From: Bacillus sp. FJAT-26390
GTDB lineage: Bacteria > Bacillota > Bacilli > Paenibacillales > Paenibacillaceae
NCBI RefSeq assembly: GCF_001682865.1
Contig: NZ_MAQX01000036.1
Span: forward strand, 124,001-188,000
DNA: 64,000 nt
Reading direction: 5' to 3'
Of this stretch, positions 25,834 through 34,338 are shown in pieces (positions within the stretch are counted from its first letter, which is position 1; the number at the start of each line of letters is the position of its first letter). A program made the translations under genes and the position numbers. The notes under the pieces are model-generated. The model made no database searches, was not told where the DNA came from, and was given only the letters and a program-made list of their open reading frames with translations.

Positions 25834-26295
25834 CTATACGTCATGGTTCTCCTGCTCATTTCGCAAAACTTTTGTCAACTTTTGTTGAAAACGATCACGA
25901 TCGTCATTATTCATCGCTTTCGGGCCTCTTGTTTTGCCTCCGGTACGTCGACGTTTTGCAAGCTCATGTCTACGCTCCATCAAATAATCGATGTTTTCAT
26001 CCGAGTATTGCTCTCCCCTAGGAGACAATACGATGGCGCCTTTGCCGATCGCTATGCATGCCAGTCCAAAATCCTGCGTTACGACGATATCTCCGCGAAC
26101 GATATGGTTCACGATGTACAGATCAACGGATTGATTGCTTCGATCCACCTGGACGATTTCCACGCCAGGCTGCGGCTCAAGGCGATGATCATGAGAGGCG
26201 ACCATCAGCACGCGAACCGAGAAACGTCTCGCCGTCTCGCCTATTTCAGATTTTACCGGACATGCATCCGCGTCGACCACAATAGTAGGTTGCAT
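25834..26295 (-). CDS. UPF0178 protein (YaiI/YqxD family)
   Basis: 153 residues with the conserved N-terminus IVVDADACPVK and the central DIVVTQDFGLACIAIGKGA, a PIN-like acidic motif pattern common to the YaiI/YqxD family. Such proteins are presumed nucleases or nucleic-acid binding proteins, but no activity is established. The C-terminal part is basic (RRHELAKRRRTGGKTRGPKA). It lies 41 bases upstream of dnaG and is co-oriented with it, as yqxD is in B. subtilis. Confidence 0.92.
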   Translation of the reverse strand: MQPTIVVDADACPVKSEIGETARRFSVRVLMVASHDHRLEPQPGVEIVQVDRSNQSVDLYIVNHIVRGDIVVTQDFGLACIAIGKGAIVLSPRGEQYSDENIDYLMERRHELAKRRRTGGKTRGPKAMNNDDRDRFQQKLTKVLRNEQENHDV

Positions 26296-26343
26296 TAGTC
26301 GAATATGAGATCACCGCTCGAATTCAAATTCTTATCCTGTACT

Positions 26344-26349
26344 ATTATA
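26344..26349 (-). promoter_or_regulatory. Candidate -10 box for the yqxD-dnaG-sigA operon
   Basis: A perfect minus-strand TATAAT 49 bases before the UPF0178 start. No good -35 hexamer is visible 16-18 bases upstream, so this is weak evidence. Confidence 0.35.
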
Positions 26350-26384
26350 TACGGCATAACTATAAAAAATCCTGCCTCCTGCCG

Positions 26385-27200
26385 TTAAGGCATTCGTACA
26401 TATTCCATAATTAAGCTTGCCGTTTCTTCAACCGCCCGGTGAGATACGTCTATGACGACGCATCCGAGCTGCTTCATGATGGTATCGGCATAATGAAGCT
26501 CCTTCTCTATACGGTCAGGAGTCGCATAGGATGCATTATTCGGCAAACCAAGTGCTTTGAGCCGTTCCTTACGAATCGTATTTAAATAAGGCACTCCAAT
26601 TGTAAGCCCGATTATTTTGCGTTTTGGAAGCTTAAACAATTCGTCAGGCGGCTTTAGCTCCGGCACAAGCGGTACATTGGCAACTTTAAATTTTTGATGC
26701 GCCAGATACATGGACAAAGGTGTTTTTGAAGTGCGCGATACGCCTACAAGAACGATATCGGCTTTCAGAACACCGGATGTATCCCTTGCGTCATCGTATT
26801 TTACAGCAAATTCGACAGCCTCTACTTTTCTGAAGTAGTCCGCGTCAAGAACATGGTTAAGACCAGGCTCTTGACGGGATTTGCGCCCTGTTCGCTGCTC
26901 CAGCGTTTCGATAAAAGAGCCCAAAAGGTCGATGGCGACAACGGCGTAGGTTTCAGCCAGCTTCCGCATGCAGTCGCGAAGATGCGGAATAACTAGCGTA
27001 TACAACACAATTGCATCGGCTTGCTTAGCCTGCTCTGCGATCCGCTGGAGGCTGGCTTCGTCCGTAATAAAAGGAGCTCTGCGGATATCTGTATTAATCG
27101 GATGAAACTGTGCAATCGCCGCGCGTACAACAAGCTCCCCTGTGTCTCCTGCGGCATCGGATACCACATATACGATCACTTCCGGATTAGAACGAGACAT
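26385..27200 (-). CDS. Pyruvate, phosphate dikinase regulatory protein (DUF299)
   Basis: 271 residues, the YqfL/PpsR family: a bifunctional serine/threonine kinase and phosphorylase that inactivates and reactivates pyruvate, phosphate dikinase (or PEP synthase) using ADP and phosphate. The N-terminus VYVVSDAAGDTGE and the P-loop-like GVSRTSKTPLSMYLA near residue 150 are diagnostic. ATG at 27200 is preceded by GGGAGG. In B. subtilis the gene follows ccpN; here it follows glyS with only 28 bases between and no ccpN. The PPDK target itself is not in the window. Confidence 0.93.
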   Translation of the reverse strand: MSRSNPEVIVYVVSDAAGDTGELVVRAAIAQFHPINTDIRRAPFITDEASLQRIAEQAKQADAIVLYTLVIPHLRDCMRKLAETYAVVAIDLLGSFIETLEQRTGRKSRQEPGLNHVLDADYFRKVEAVEFAVKYDDARDTSGVLKADIVLVGVSRTSKTPLSMYLAHQKFKVANVPLVPELKPPDELFKLPKRKIIGLTIGVPYLNTIRKERLKALGLPNNASYATPDRIEKELHYADTIMKQLGCVVIDVSHRAVEETASLIMEYVRMP

Positions 27201-27228
27201 GATCCATCATCCTCCCTTACTGGGCCTA

Positions 27229-29310
27229 TTACCAAACTAGCTTCGAGAAATCGGCAACAATCGCAATATCTTCAGCGATTCCTGCAAGCGTAGACAGACG
27301 GTTTGCGCGTACAGCTTCATCCGGCGCCATAACCATAACCTTCTCAAAATAAGTATGAATAAAAGGCTTCAGAGATGACAAGCTTTGAACGGCTTTTGCC
27401 ATATCGCCGCTTTCAATCGCCGATCTAAATGCCGGCCGCTGCTGCAGCCATTTCTCATAAAGTTCTGTTTCTACCTGCTCTGCAAACAAAGCCGGATCAA
27501 CCGTTGTGCCATCTGCTTTGGACCCCAGATTGCTGACGCGGTTAAACTGTTCAACCGACAGCTTGAACTCTGAACGGTCATCGCTGGCAGCCAGCGCTTG
27601 CACAACCGTAGCACGCTCGATTGTTGATTTCAGATCGGCAAAGCCCGAAGCCATAACCGCATCTATGACATCATAACGAACGCCTTGCTCAGACAATACG
27701 TTTTTAACACGAAGCGCGAAGAAATCGGAAAGATCCTTGCGAATTTCCGCAGCGTCGCGTTTTAGGCCGCGAGCTTCATGCACGGAAAGAGCCGCGTCAT
27801 ACAATTCGTTCAACTGCAGCTTGAGACCATGTGCCAAAATAATTTGCACGATGCCAGCCGCTTGTCTGCGGAGTGCGTAAGGATCTTGCGAGCCGGTCGG
27901 GATAATGCCGATCGAGAAGCAGCCTACGATCGTATCTATTTTGTCAGCTAAGCTTACGATTGCTCCCGTAATTTCAGATGGCGCTAGATCGCCCGCAAAA
28001 CGTGGCTGATAATGCTCGTTAATCGCTTTCGCCACCGCTTTGCTCTCTCCTGCTTTCAGAGCATAATCCTCACCCATGATGCCTTGAAGCTCTGGGAATT
28101 CATATACCATTTGCGATACGAGATCGAATTTGCAAATATCGGCGGAGCGGCTAATCTCCTTCGTTACCTGCTCATCCAGCAGCAATTGCTTGCTAAGCAG
28201 ATCGGAAGTAGCGCGAATCCGTCTTACTTTGTCAGCTACGCTGCCAAGCTCTTCATGGTACACGATATTTTCAAGCTTCGAGAGAGCATGCTCAATCGTA
28301 AGCTTATGATCTTCCTCATAGAAAAACTTCGCATCCGAAAGCCTTGCGCGAAGCACCTTCTCGTTACCTTTTGCAACAAGCTCAATCGATTTCAAATCGC
28401 CGTTGCGAACCGTTACGAAGAACGGTTGTAGCTGGCCTTCCCCATCAAATACCGGGAAATATCTTTGATGCTCGCGCATCGAAGTAATCAGCACTTCTTG
28501 CGGGATTTGAAGGAATGCCGGATCAAAGCCGCCAAACAAGACGTTTGGATATTCAACCAAAAACAGCACTTCTTCGAGCAAATCTTCCTTGATTGCGATC
28601 TCCCAGCCTTTTTCCTTCGCTAGGCGATCAATCTGTGCAACGATTAGCTGCTCACGCTCGCTAACGTCTGCGATAACATGCTGTTCGCGCAGCCGTTCCA
28701 CGTATTCGGCAGGTGCCGACACAGTTGCTTCTTTTCCTAGGAAGCGATGTCCGCGAGATACGTTTCCTGTTTGGACGCCCGTAATTTCAAACGGAATCAC
28801 ATCTTGGCCAAATAGCGCAACCAACCAGCGGATTGGTCTTACGAATCGAAGCTCATAGCTTCCCCAGCGCATATTTTTCGGGAACGACATCGACGTAATA
28901 AGCGATAGCAAGCCCTCTGGCAATACGGCTGCCGTCTCTGCGCCGATGCTGCTCTTGTTGGCATATACATATTCAACGCCAGCAAGCTCTTGGAAATAAA
29001 GCTGTTCGGGCTCCACGCCTTGACTGCGTGCGAAGCCTAGCGCAGCTTTGCTCCAATTGCCTTGATCGTCTTGCGCGATTTTGCGTGAAGGACCTTTTGC
29101 TTCCTCATTCATGTCGGATTGCTTCTCAGCAACTTCCTGAATCAGAACCGCAATTCGGCGAGGAGTCGCGTATACGTTAACTTCGCCATGCTGAATGCGG
29201 GAATCCGCCAGCCATTTCACCATTTTATCCTTAAGCTGATTCATAGCGCCTCGAACAAAGCGAGCCGGTACTTCCTCTAGACCAATTTCAAGCAATAAAT
29301 CTCTAGTCAT
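27229..29310 (-). CDS. glyS: Glycine--tRNA ligase beta subunit
   Basis: 693 residues, the usual GlyS length. N-terminus LLLEIGLEEVPARFVRGA is diagnostic, EGQLQPFFVTVRNG and VDKIDTIVGCF-type (ADKIDTIVGCFSIG) segments lie in the middle, and an anticodon-binding-like helical domain ends the protein (AVQSLSSLKPFIHTYFEKVMVMAPD). The beta subunit recognises tRNA-Gly for the alpha2beta2 enzyme. It overlaps glyQ by 8 bases and is controlled with it by the T-box leader. Confidence 0.98.
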   Translation of the reverse strand: MTRDLLLEIGLEEVPARFVRGAMNQLKDKMVKWLADSRIQHGEVNVYATPRRIAVLIQEVAEKQSDMNEEAKGPSRKIAQDDQGNWSKAALGFARSQGVEPEQLYFQELAGVEYVYANKSSIGAETAAVLPEGLLSLITSMSFPKNMRWGSYELRFVRPIRWLVALFGQDVIPFEITGVQTGNVSRGHRFLGKEATVSAPAEYVERLREQHVIADVSEREQLIVAQIDRLAKEKGWEIAIKEDLLEEVLFLVEYPNVLFGGFDPAFLQIPQEVLITSMREHQRYFPVFDGEGQLQPFFVTVRNGDLKSIELVAKGNEKVLRARLSDAKFFYEEDHKLTIEHALSKLENIVYHEELGSVADKVRRIRATSDLLSKQLLLDEQVTKEISRSADICKFDLVSQMVYEFPELQGIMGEDYALKAGESKAVAKAINEHYQPRFAGDLAPSEITGAIVSLADKIDTIVGCFSIGIIPTGSQDPYALRRQAAGIVQIILAHGLKLQLNELYDAALSVHEARGLKRDAAEIRKDLSDFFALRVKNVLSEQGVRYDVIDAVMASGFADLKSTIERATVVQALAASDDRSEFKLSVEQFNRVSNLGSKADGTTVDPALFAEQVETELYEKWLQQRPAFRSAIESGDMAKAVQSLSSLKPFIHTYFEKVMVMAPDEAVRANRLSTLAGIAEDIAIVADFSKLVW

Positions 29311-30190
29311 GCTGCTCCACTCCTTTCTTCAGCAACGGGAATCCAAGACGTTCTCTTTCCTCAAAATAAGTCGATGCGCAAGCGCGCGCTAGATTTCTAA
29401 CCCTTGTAATGTAGCCTGTTCTTTCCGTTACGCTGATCGCGCCGCGAGCGTCAAGCAGGTTGAACGTATGCGAGCATTTCAACACATAGTCGTAAGCCGG
29501 AAACACAAGATGATGCTCCATCGTTTTTTTGGCTTCTTCCTCGTACATGTTGAACAAGGAGAACAGCATCGCTGTATCTGAAGTCTCAAACGTATATTTG
29601 GAATGCTCGTATTCTGGCTGCTTGAAGACGTCTCCGTACGTTACGCCCTCTACCCATTCCAGATCGAATACATTCTCTTTTTGTTGGATGTAAGAAGCAA
29701 GACGCTCCATACCGTAAGTGATCTCTACTGCAACCGGATTAGCGTCAATGCCGCCAACCTGTTGGAAGTATGTGAATTGCGTAATTTCCATGCCATCAAG
29801 CCATACTTCCCAGCCAAGGCCCCAAGCGCCAAGCGTTGGCGACTCCCAGTTATCCTCAACGAAGCGGATATCATGGTCATTTGCATCGATGCCAAGCTGC
29901 TTCAAGCTCTCTAGATAAAGCTCTTGAATGTTGTCTGGCGACGGCTTCAAAATAACTTGGAACTGATGATGCTGGTAAAGACGGTTCGGATTCTCGCCAT
30001 AACGGCCATCTGCCGGACGGCGGGAAGGCTCCACATAAGCTACATTCCATGGCTCAGGACCAATGGAACGCAGGAAGGTCATCGGGTTCATCGTTCCCGC
30101 ACCCTTCTCCACGTCATAAGGCTGCACTAGTATACAGTTTTGCTCGGCCCAGAATTGCTGCAGCGTCAAAATCATTTTTTGAAAATTCAT
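29303..30190 (-). CDS. glyQ: Glycine--tRNA ligase alpha subunit
   Basis: 295 residues from the ATG at 30190 (MNFQKMILTLQQFW), preceded by GGAGAGG; the frame extends 24 codons further upstream into the leader, which is not translated sequence in relatives. Class II catalytic motifs are present: MTFLRSIGPEPWNVAYVEPSRRP (motif 1/2 area) and GVTYGDVF, with GMERLASY near the end. The alpha subunit activates glycine and charges tRNA-Gly. The gene lies downstream of a glycine T-box riboswitch and overlaps glyS. Confidence 0.98.
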   Translation of the reverse strand: MNFQKMILTLQQFWAEQNCILVQPYDVEKGAGTMNPMTFLRSIGPEPWNVAYVEPSRRPADGRYGENPNRLYQHHQFQVILKPSPDNIQELYLESLKQLGIDANDHDIRFVEDNWESPTLGAWGLGWEVWLDGMEITQFTYFQQVGGIDANPVAVEITYGMERLASYIQQKENVFDLEWVEGVTYGDVFKQPEYEHSKYTFETSDTAMLFSLFNMYEEEAKKTMEHHLVFPAYDYVLKCSHTFNLLDARGAISVTERTGYITRVRNLARACASTYFEERERLGFPLLKKGVEQHD

Positions 30191-30260
30191 TACTGACCCT
30201 CTCCTTTTTCCTCTGTTTTCGTCCTGTTCCGGACATTTTCTGGCAAAGGCGAAGACATGC

Positions 30261-30486
30261 AAAAAACTCCCGTCTCTACGCCTGCTGCCAGACGTAGGGA
30301 CGAGAGTTATAATCCCGCGGTTCCACCCTACTTGGTTAGCTCGCTTTCGAGCAAACCCTCTTTGTTCGATACGACTCCGGAGTGCCCGTTCACCGCTTTG
30401 TCCAACTGGGCTTTCACTATTCCCAGCTCGCTAATCTTGTCGACACGAAACGATTACTTTCTCCATCATTGCCCAATATTTATATT
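30261..30486 (-). promoter_or_regulatory. Glycine T-box leader with terminator
   Basis: Upstream of glyQ on the minus strand. The T-box core AGGGTGGAACCGCGG (about 30314-30329) is exact. Stem I shows the usual AGCGAGC...GGGAATAGTG features and a specifier loop AACGGGCACTC with the glycine codon GGC at 30384-30386, followed by A. The terminator (30261-30308) is a long stem ACTCTCGTCCCTACG...CGTAGAGACGGGAGT ending in TTTTTT. Uncharged tRNA-Gly would pair with GGC and the T-box and stop the terminator from forming. Confidence 0.95.
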
Positions 30487-30491
30487 GCACT

Positions 30492-30520
30492 ATTTTATGC
30501 TTCTTTAGCGCAATTGTCAA
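30492..30520 (-). promoter_or_regulatory. Sigma-A promoter of the glyQS T-box leader
   Basis: Minus-strand perfect TTGACA (30515-30520), 17-base spacer, TAAAAT (30492-30497), immediately before the T-box transcript. One of the strongest promoters in the window. Confidence 0.85.
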
Positions 30521-30550
30521 ACAAGGAATTCAAACAACGTCACCCAAAGA

Positions 30551-32092
30551 TTAGTGGCCGCGAATCTCTTCAGCAGGAATCGCTTTGCCGGTACGGTTAC
30601 CGATAATATCCTTCATGCCTGCGTTACCCATCATAAGCACACAAACCAAGGCTAGACCTGCGGGAACGATCGACCACAGAAACGTTACCGACACCGATTC
30701 GGACAGAGCCGCAACGATTTTCTCCATAATTGGCGCCGGAATTTCCGCACGCTTCTCAGGCGATAGCAGCTCGCGGGCATTTTCCGTCATCGGGCCGGCG
30801 CCTTCGCTTCCAGCAAAAGCATCGGCCATGCCGCTCGTAAAATGATTCCGCTGAATGATGCCAAATATCGTAATGCCGACTGTCATTCCAAGCGAGCGAA
30901 CGAACGACATCGTGGAAGTGGCGCTTCCCCGCTGTCTCATATCGAAGCCGTGAATCGACGACATGCCAAGAACCGAGAAGGAGAAACCGATTCCGAAGCC
31001 TGTCAGGAACATATACACAGACAACATAAAGCGTGTCGTGTCCGGCGTAATCGTAGAAAGCAGTACAATGCCCGCGATGAAGATGACAGCGGATAACGTC
31101 ATTACGTTCCGGTACGGCATTTTGTTAGCCAGCACGCCGCCCAGCTGTGCTGCGATAACGGAGCCAAGCGTCATAGGCAGCAAAGTTAAGCCTGCGCTAA
31201 CCGCTGTTCCGCCAAAAACACCCTGCACGAACATCGGAATGTACAAAGCTGCTGTAATAAACGCCGCGCCATAAAATAAGCCGGCACCCGTGCTTGAAGC
31301 AAACAGACGCTGCTTAAACATGTTGAATGATATAATTGGCTCGGCTGCTCTCGTTTCCACGAATAAGAAAATGCCAAGCAGTACGGCAAATCCGGCAAAC
31401 AAGCCAATAATTTGCGCAGAATCCCAAGCGAATTCCGAACCCCCAAGCTCAAGGGCGAACATGAGACAGACAATTGACCCAACAAGCGTCGCAGCGCCCC
31501 ACCAATCGATTCTTTGTTTGGAATGGGAATGCGATTCCTTATAGTAAATAACGATGAAAGCAAGAGCGACAAGCCCAATCGGTACGTTGATATAAAAAAT
31601 CCAGCGCCAATTGATGTATTCCGTTAAGTATGCCCCTGCTAGCGGTCCGAACAAGCTTGAAGTGCCAAATACGGCTCCGAACAAGCCGCCCATTTTTCCG
31701 CGCTTCTCAGGAGGAAAAATATCAAAAACAATAGCAAAAGCAATTGGCATCATAGCGCCGCCGCCTATACCTTGGATAGCGCGGTAAATGGTCAATTGAG
31801 TAATCGACTCCGCCGTGCCGCAAAGCACCGATCCAAGTAAAAACAATGTAATGCCTAATACGAAAAAACGTTTTCTTCCGTACATATCCGACAGCTTTCC
31901 GAAAATAGGCATACCCGCCATTTCCGTTACGAGATATGCGGATGTAACCCATACATATTTGTCCAAACCGCCTAGATCGGACACGATGGTAGCCATGGCG
32001 GTTGACACGATCGTATTATCGATCGATGCGACCAATATGCCAAGTAAAAGCCCGGCAACAACGAATCCCAGCCTATTTTGCCTTGCTGACAT
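30551..32092 (-). CDS. MFS multidrug exporter, DHA2 (14-helix) family
   Basis: 513 residues with about 14 hydrophobic helices. Motif A is GKLSDMYGRKRFFVLG near residue 65, motif C-type GPLAGAYLTEYINWRWIFYINVPIG near residue 150, and the N-terminal acidic D1 motif DNTIVSTAMATIV lies at residues 25-37, all typical of EmrB/QacA-like proton-driven exporters. Substrates cannot be read from the sequence. The ATG at 32092 follows TGGAGGG. It sits between recO and glyQ, an insertion relative to the B. subtilis order, and has its own candidate promoter; no regulator gene is adjacent. Confidence 0.92.
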   Translation of the reverse strand: MSARQNRLGFVVAGLLLGILVASIDNTIVSTAMATIVSDLGGLDKYVWVTSAYLVTEMAGMPIFGKLSDMYGRKRFFVLGITLFLLGSVLCGTAESITQLTIYRAIQGIGGGAMMPIAFAIVFDIFPPEKRGKMGGLFGAVFGTSSLFGPLAGAYLTEYINWRWIFYINVPIGLVALAFIVIYYKESHSHSKQRIDWWGAATLVGSIVCLMFALELGGSEFAWDSAQIIGLFAGFAVLLGIFLFVETRAAEPIISFNMFKQRLFASSTGAGLFYGAAFITAALYIPMFVQGVFGGTAVSAGLTLLPMTLGSVIAAQLGGVLANKMPYRNVMTLSAVIFIAGIVLLSTITPDTTRFMLSVYMFLTGFGIGFSFSVLGMSSIHGFDMRQRGSATSTMSFVRSLGMTVGITIFGIIQRNHFTSGMADAFAGSEGAGPMTENARELLSPEKRAEIPAPIMEKIVAALSESVSVTFLWSIVPAGLALVCVLMMGNAGMKDIIGNRTGKAIPAEEIRGH

Positions 32093-32138
32093 CAGGTGAA
32101 TCCCTCCAATTAAATACTAGTCTCAAACGACATCATCT

Positions 32139-32168
32139 AGCATAAATCAATCGCTCCATTCATGTAAA
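32139..32168 (-). promoter_or_regulatory. Candidate promoter of the MFS exporter gene
   Basis: Minus-strand TTTACA (32163-32168), 18-base spacer, TATGCT (32139-32144), about 47 bases before the start codon. The -35 box lies inside a small CATG-TTTA-CATG inverted repeat that could be an operator. Confidence 0.4.
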
Positions 32169-32235
32169 CATGCAAAAGTAGGAGCATGGTCTACGACCTC
32201 AGATGTAGAAAAAAACCATATTAATCCATTACAGC

Positions 32236-32979
32236 TTACATCAGCTTATCAAGCTGATCGAGGAAGTTACGTGATTTCAGCTGGAGACCTAGATGCGTAT
32301 CCATTAGCTTGCGCATCGCAATTTTAAGCTCTGCTTTGGTCTCGGGTTTAACTTGGATCGAGCCAAGCCTTCTCATATCCATTCTGCGAAACAATCGAAG
32401 CAGCTTGTATGCGCCTTCTCCAAGCAGCACCGCATGCGGGTCTTTGCCGGAGCATCGCGTACATAGAATGCCTCCCATATAGGGAGAGAGCTTAAAGGGT
32501 CCGACGACATTGCCGCAGCTTACGCATTCATCTAACGCCGGCGCATAGCCAGACAGGTCCAAAATTCGCATTTCGTATAGATGGGTGACAATTTGAGGAT
32601 CTTTCCCCTCTTGGAAAGCCGAAAGACAAGCCTTAAGCTGCTCAAAATGAAAACCTGTGGCCTCGTCGTCCTGCAAGGAGCGGTCTGTCAGCTCCGCTAC
32701 ATAAGAGGAATATGCCGCCAAATCAAGCTTTTCACGCAAAACATGGTGAGATTCAATGATCTCACCATGATTAAGCGTGCCGAGTCCGCTTGTGCGGAAA
32801 TAAGCGAACTCTCCATATGTAAACGGCTGCGCGAGTGAAGAATGTTTGCTCTTCACCTTCTTCGCGCCGCGGATAAGAACACCCGCTTTGCCGTTTGTCT
32901 TCGTGAGCAGTGTAACAATTTTGTTGCCTTCCCCATAATCCATGCTTCGAATGACAATTCCCTCGACACGATACAGCAT
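32236..32979 (-). CDS. recO: DNA repair protein RecO
   Basis: 247 residues from the ATG at 32979 (MLYRVEGIVIRSMDYGEGNKIVTLLT), preceded by AGGGGAGAG; the frame continues upstream 30 codons without support. An N-terminal OB fold is followed by a helical domain and a zinc site, with CVSCG and ILCTRCSG supplying the four Cys. RecO loads RecA onto SSB-coated DNA with RecR/RecF. Order era-yqzL-recO is as in B. subtilis. A terminator-like hairpin lies directly upstream (33002-33040). Confidence 0.96.
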   Translation of the reverse strand: MLYRVEGIVIRSMDYGEGNKIVTLLTKTNGKAGVLIRGAKKVKSKHSSLAQPFTYGEFAYFRTSGLGTLNHGEIIESHHVLREKLDLAAYSSYVAELTDRSLQDDEATGFHFEQLKACLSAFQEGKDPQIVTHLYEMRILDLSGYAPALDECVSCGNVVGPFKLSPYMGGILCTRCSGKDPHAVLLGEGAYKLLRLFRRMDMRRLGSIQVKPETKAELKIAMRKLMDTHLGLQLKSRNFLDQLDKLM

Positions 32980-33001
32980 ATTGCAAACTCTCCCCTGAAA
33001 G

Positions 33002-33040
33002 CAAAAACGTGAGATTCGCCGTCCCATGGCGGCGAACCTC
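33002..33040 (-). terminator. Terminator-like or attenuator hairpin between yqzL and recO
   Basis: Minus-strand GAGGTTCGCCG (33030-33040) pairs with CGGCGAATCTC (33011-33021), 11 pairs with one G-U, 8-base loop; ACGTTTTTGC follows. It ends about 22 bases before the recO start. A second mini-hairpin CCGCTAAGCGG precedes it at 33040-33050. Confidence 0.6.
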
Positions 33041-33147
33041 CGCTTAGCGGTTAAAAACAAGCATTGCATATTGGATCCAAATTATGCCCGCTTATCTTTT
33101 CAAACCTTCTATACCTGATCATTCGATTCAATAATACCTTTGATCCA

Positions 33148-33306
33148 TTAGCCTGATGTATCTTCTAATTCCATCATGGCAAGCTCGTCTTGATCAACAG
33201 CTAACGCATTGGAGTCATCGGCCCCAAATTGATTGATTTCCTTGTAAAGCATGAAGGACTCGACATCCCCGGTCAACGTAAAATACTTCCACGAAAAATT
33301 TCGCAT
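33148..33306 (-). CDS. yqzL: YqzL family protein
   Basis: 52 residues beginning MRNFSWKYFTLTGDVESFMLYKE, ending in an acidic tail (DELAMMELEDTSG). The N-terminus FSWKxFxxTGDVExxxLYKE is the YqzL signature. YqzL is a tiny protein of unknown function that lies between era and recO across the Bacillales, exactly its place here. A weak GGAAAGGG site lies upstream; a competing frame starting at 33400 overlaps it but has no homology I recognise. Confidence 0.88.
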   Translation of the reverse strand: MRNFSWKYFTLTGDVESFMLYKEINQFGADDSNALAVDQDELAMMELEDTSG

Positions 33307-33406
33307 ACGTATTCATCCCTTTCCGTCCCAAGAAATGCTGCTCCAGACGGTAATAGGATGCGATAATCCGCTTCAATCTATCCTTAACAAAAAACGTCAA
33401 TTGATG

Positions 33407-34330
33407 TTAATCGTGGCGATAACCAAGATCTTTCAATACGCGTTCCTGGTTGCGCCAGTCCTTCTTCACTTTCACCCACAGCTCAAGGTAAATGCGTGAG
33501 CCGAGAAGCGCTTCGATATCCTTGCGCGCCTGTTTTCCGACTTCCTTGAGCAGTTCGCCTTTTTTGCCGATAATGATTCCTTTTTGGGAGTCGCGTTCGA
33601 CAAATATAACCGCTCCGATATATACGACGCCATTTTCCTTCACGCGCATATCCTCGATCGTAACCGCAATGGAATGAGGAATTTCTTCTCGCGTCATATG
33701 CAAAATTTTCTCGCGAATCAGCTCCGAGCAAACAAATTGCTCAGGGTGATCCGTAATTTGATCCGCGGGATAATATTGCGGACCTTCCGGCAAATAACGA
33801 GACAGCTGCTCGAGCAGCGTTTCTACGTTATTTCCTTTGAGCGCTGAGATCGGAATGATCTCCGCAAAATCATGAAGCTCGTTGTATTGCGTAATCATCG
33901 GCAGAAGCTGCTCCGGCTCTACCTTATCGATCTTGTTCATAACAAGAAAAACAGGCGTTTTTACTTTTTTGAGCTGCTCGATAATGAAGCGGTCGCCGCC
34001 GCCAAGTCCTTCGGCTGCGTCGATCAAAAATAGCGCCGCCTCAACCTCTCGAAGCGCGCTTTCAGCCGTTTGCATCATGTAGTTTCCAAGCTTTGATTGC
34101 GGCTTGTGAATGCCCGGCGTATCCAGAAATACGATTTGTGTATCGTTCGTTGTGTAGACCCCGTGGATTTTGTTCCGTGTCGTCTGTGGCTTGTCCGACA
34201 TAATGGCAATTTTCTGGCCGATTAGATGATTCATCAGCGTCGATTTGCCGACATTCGGTCTGCCTATAATAGCGACGAAGCCGGATCGGAATTTTTTGTT
34301 GTCACGCTCATTTGATGTTGTTCGATTCAT
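33407..34330 (-). CDS. era: GTPase Era
   Basis: 307 residues. G domain with G1 GRPNVGKS at residues 23-30, G2 KPQTTRNKI, G3 DTPG near 71 and G4 NKID near 132; the C-terminal KH domain has GIIIGKKGELLKEVGKQARKD. Era binds the 3' end of 16S rRNA and helps assemble the 30S subunit. It follows cdd by 8 bases and precedes yqzL. The ATG at 34330 is about 8 bases from the cdd stop, so translational coupling is likely. Confidence 0.98.
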   Translation of the reverse strand: MNRTTSNERDNKKFRSGFVAIIGRPNVGKSTLMNHLIGQKIAIMSDKPQTTRNKIHGVYTTNDTQIVFLDTPGIHKPQSKLGNYMMQTAESALREVEAALFLIDAAEGLGGGDRFIIEQLKKVKTPVFLVMNKIDKVEPEQLLPMITQYNELHDFAEIIPISALKGNNVETLLEQLSRYLPEGPQYYPADQITDHPEQFVCSELIREKILHMTREEIPHSIAVTIEDMRVKENGVVYIGAVIFVERDSQKGIIIGKKGELLKEVGKQARKDIEALLGSRIYLELWVKVKKDWRNQERVLKDLGYRHD

Positions 34331-34338
34331 ATGTTTAA

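Noticed and set aside
33215..33400. 61-residue minus-strand frame between era and recO
   Set aside because: Overlaps yqzL in another frame; YqzL is the conserved one. The longer frame shows no family features.
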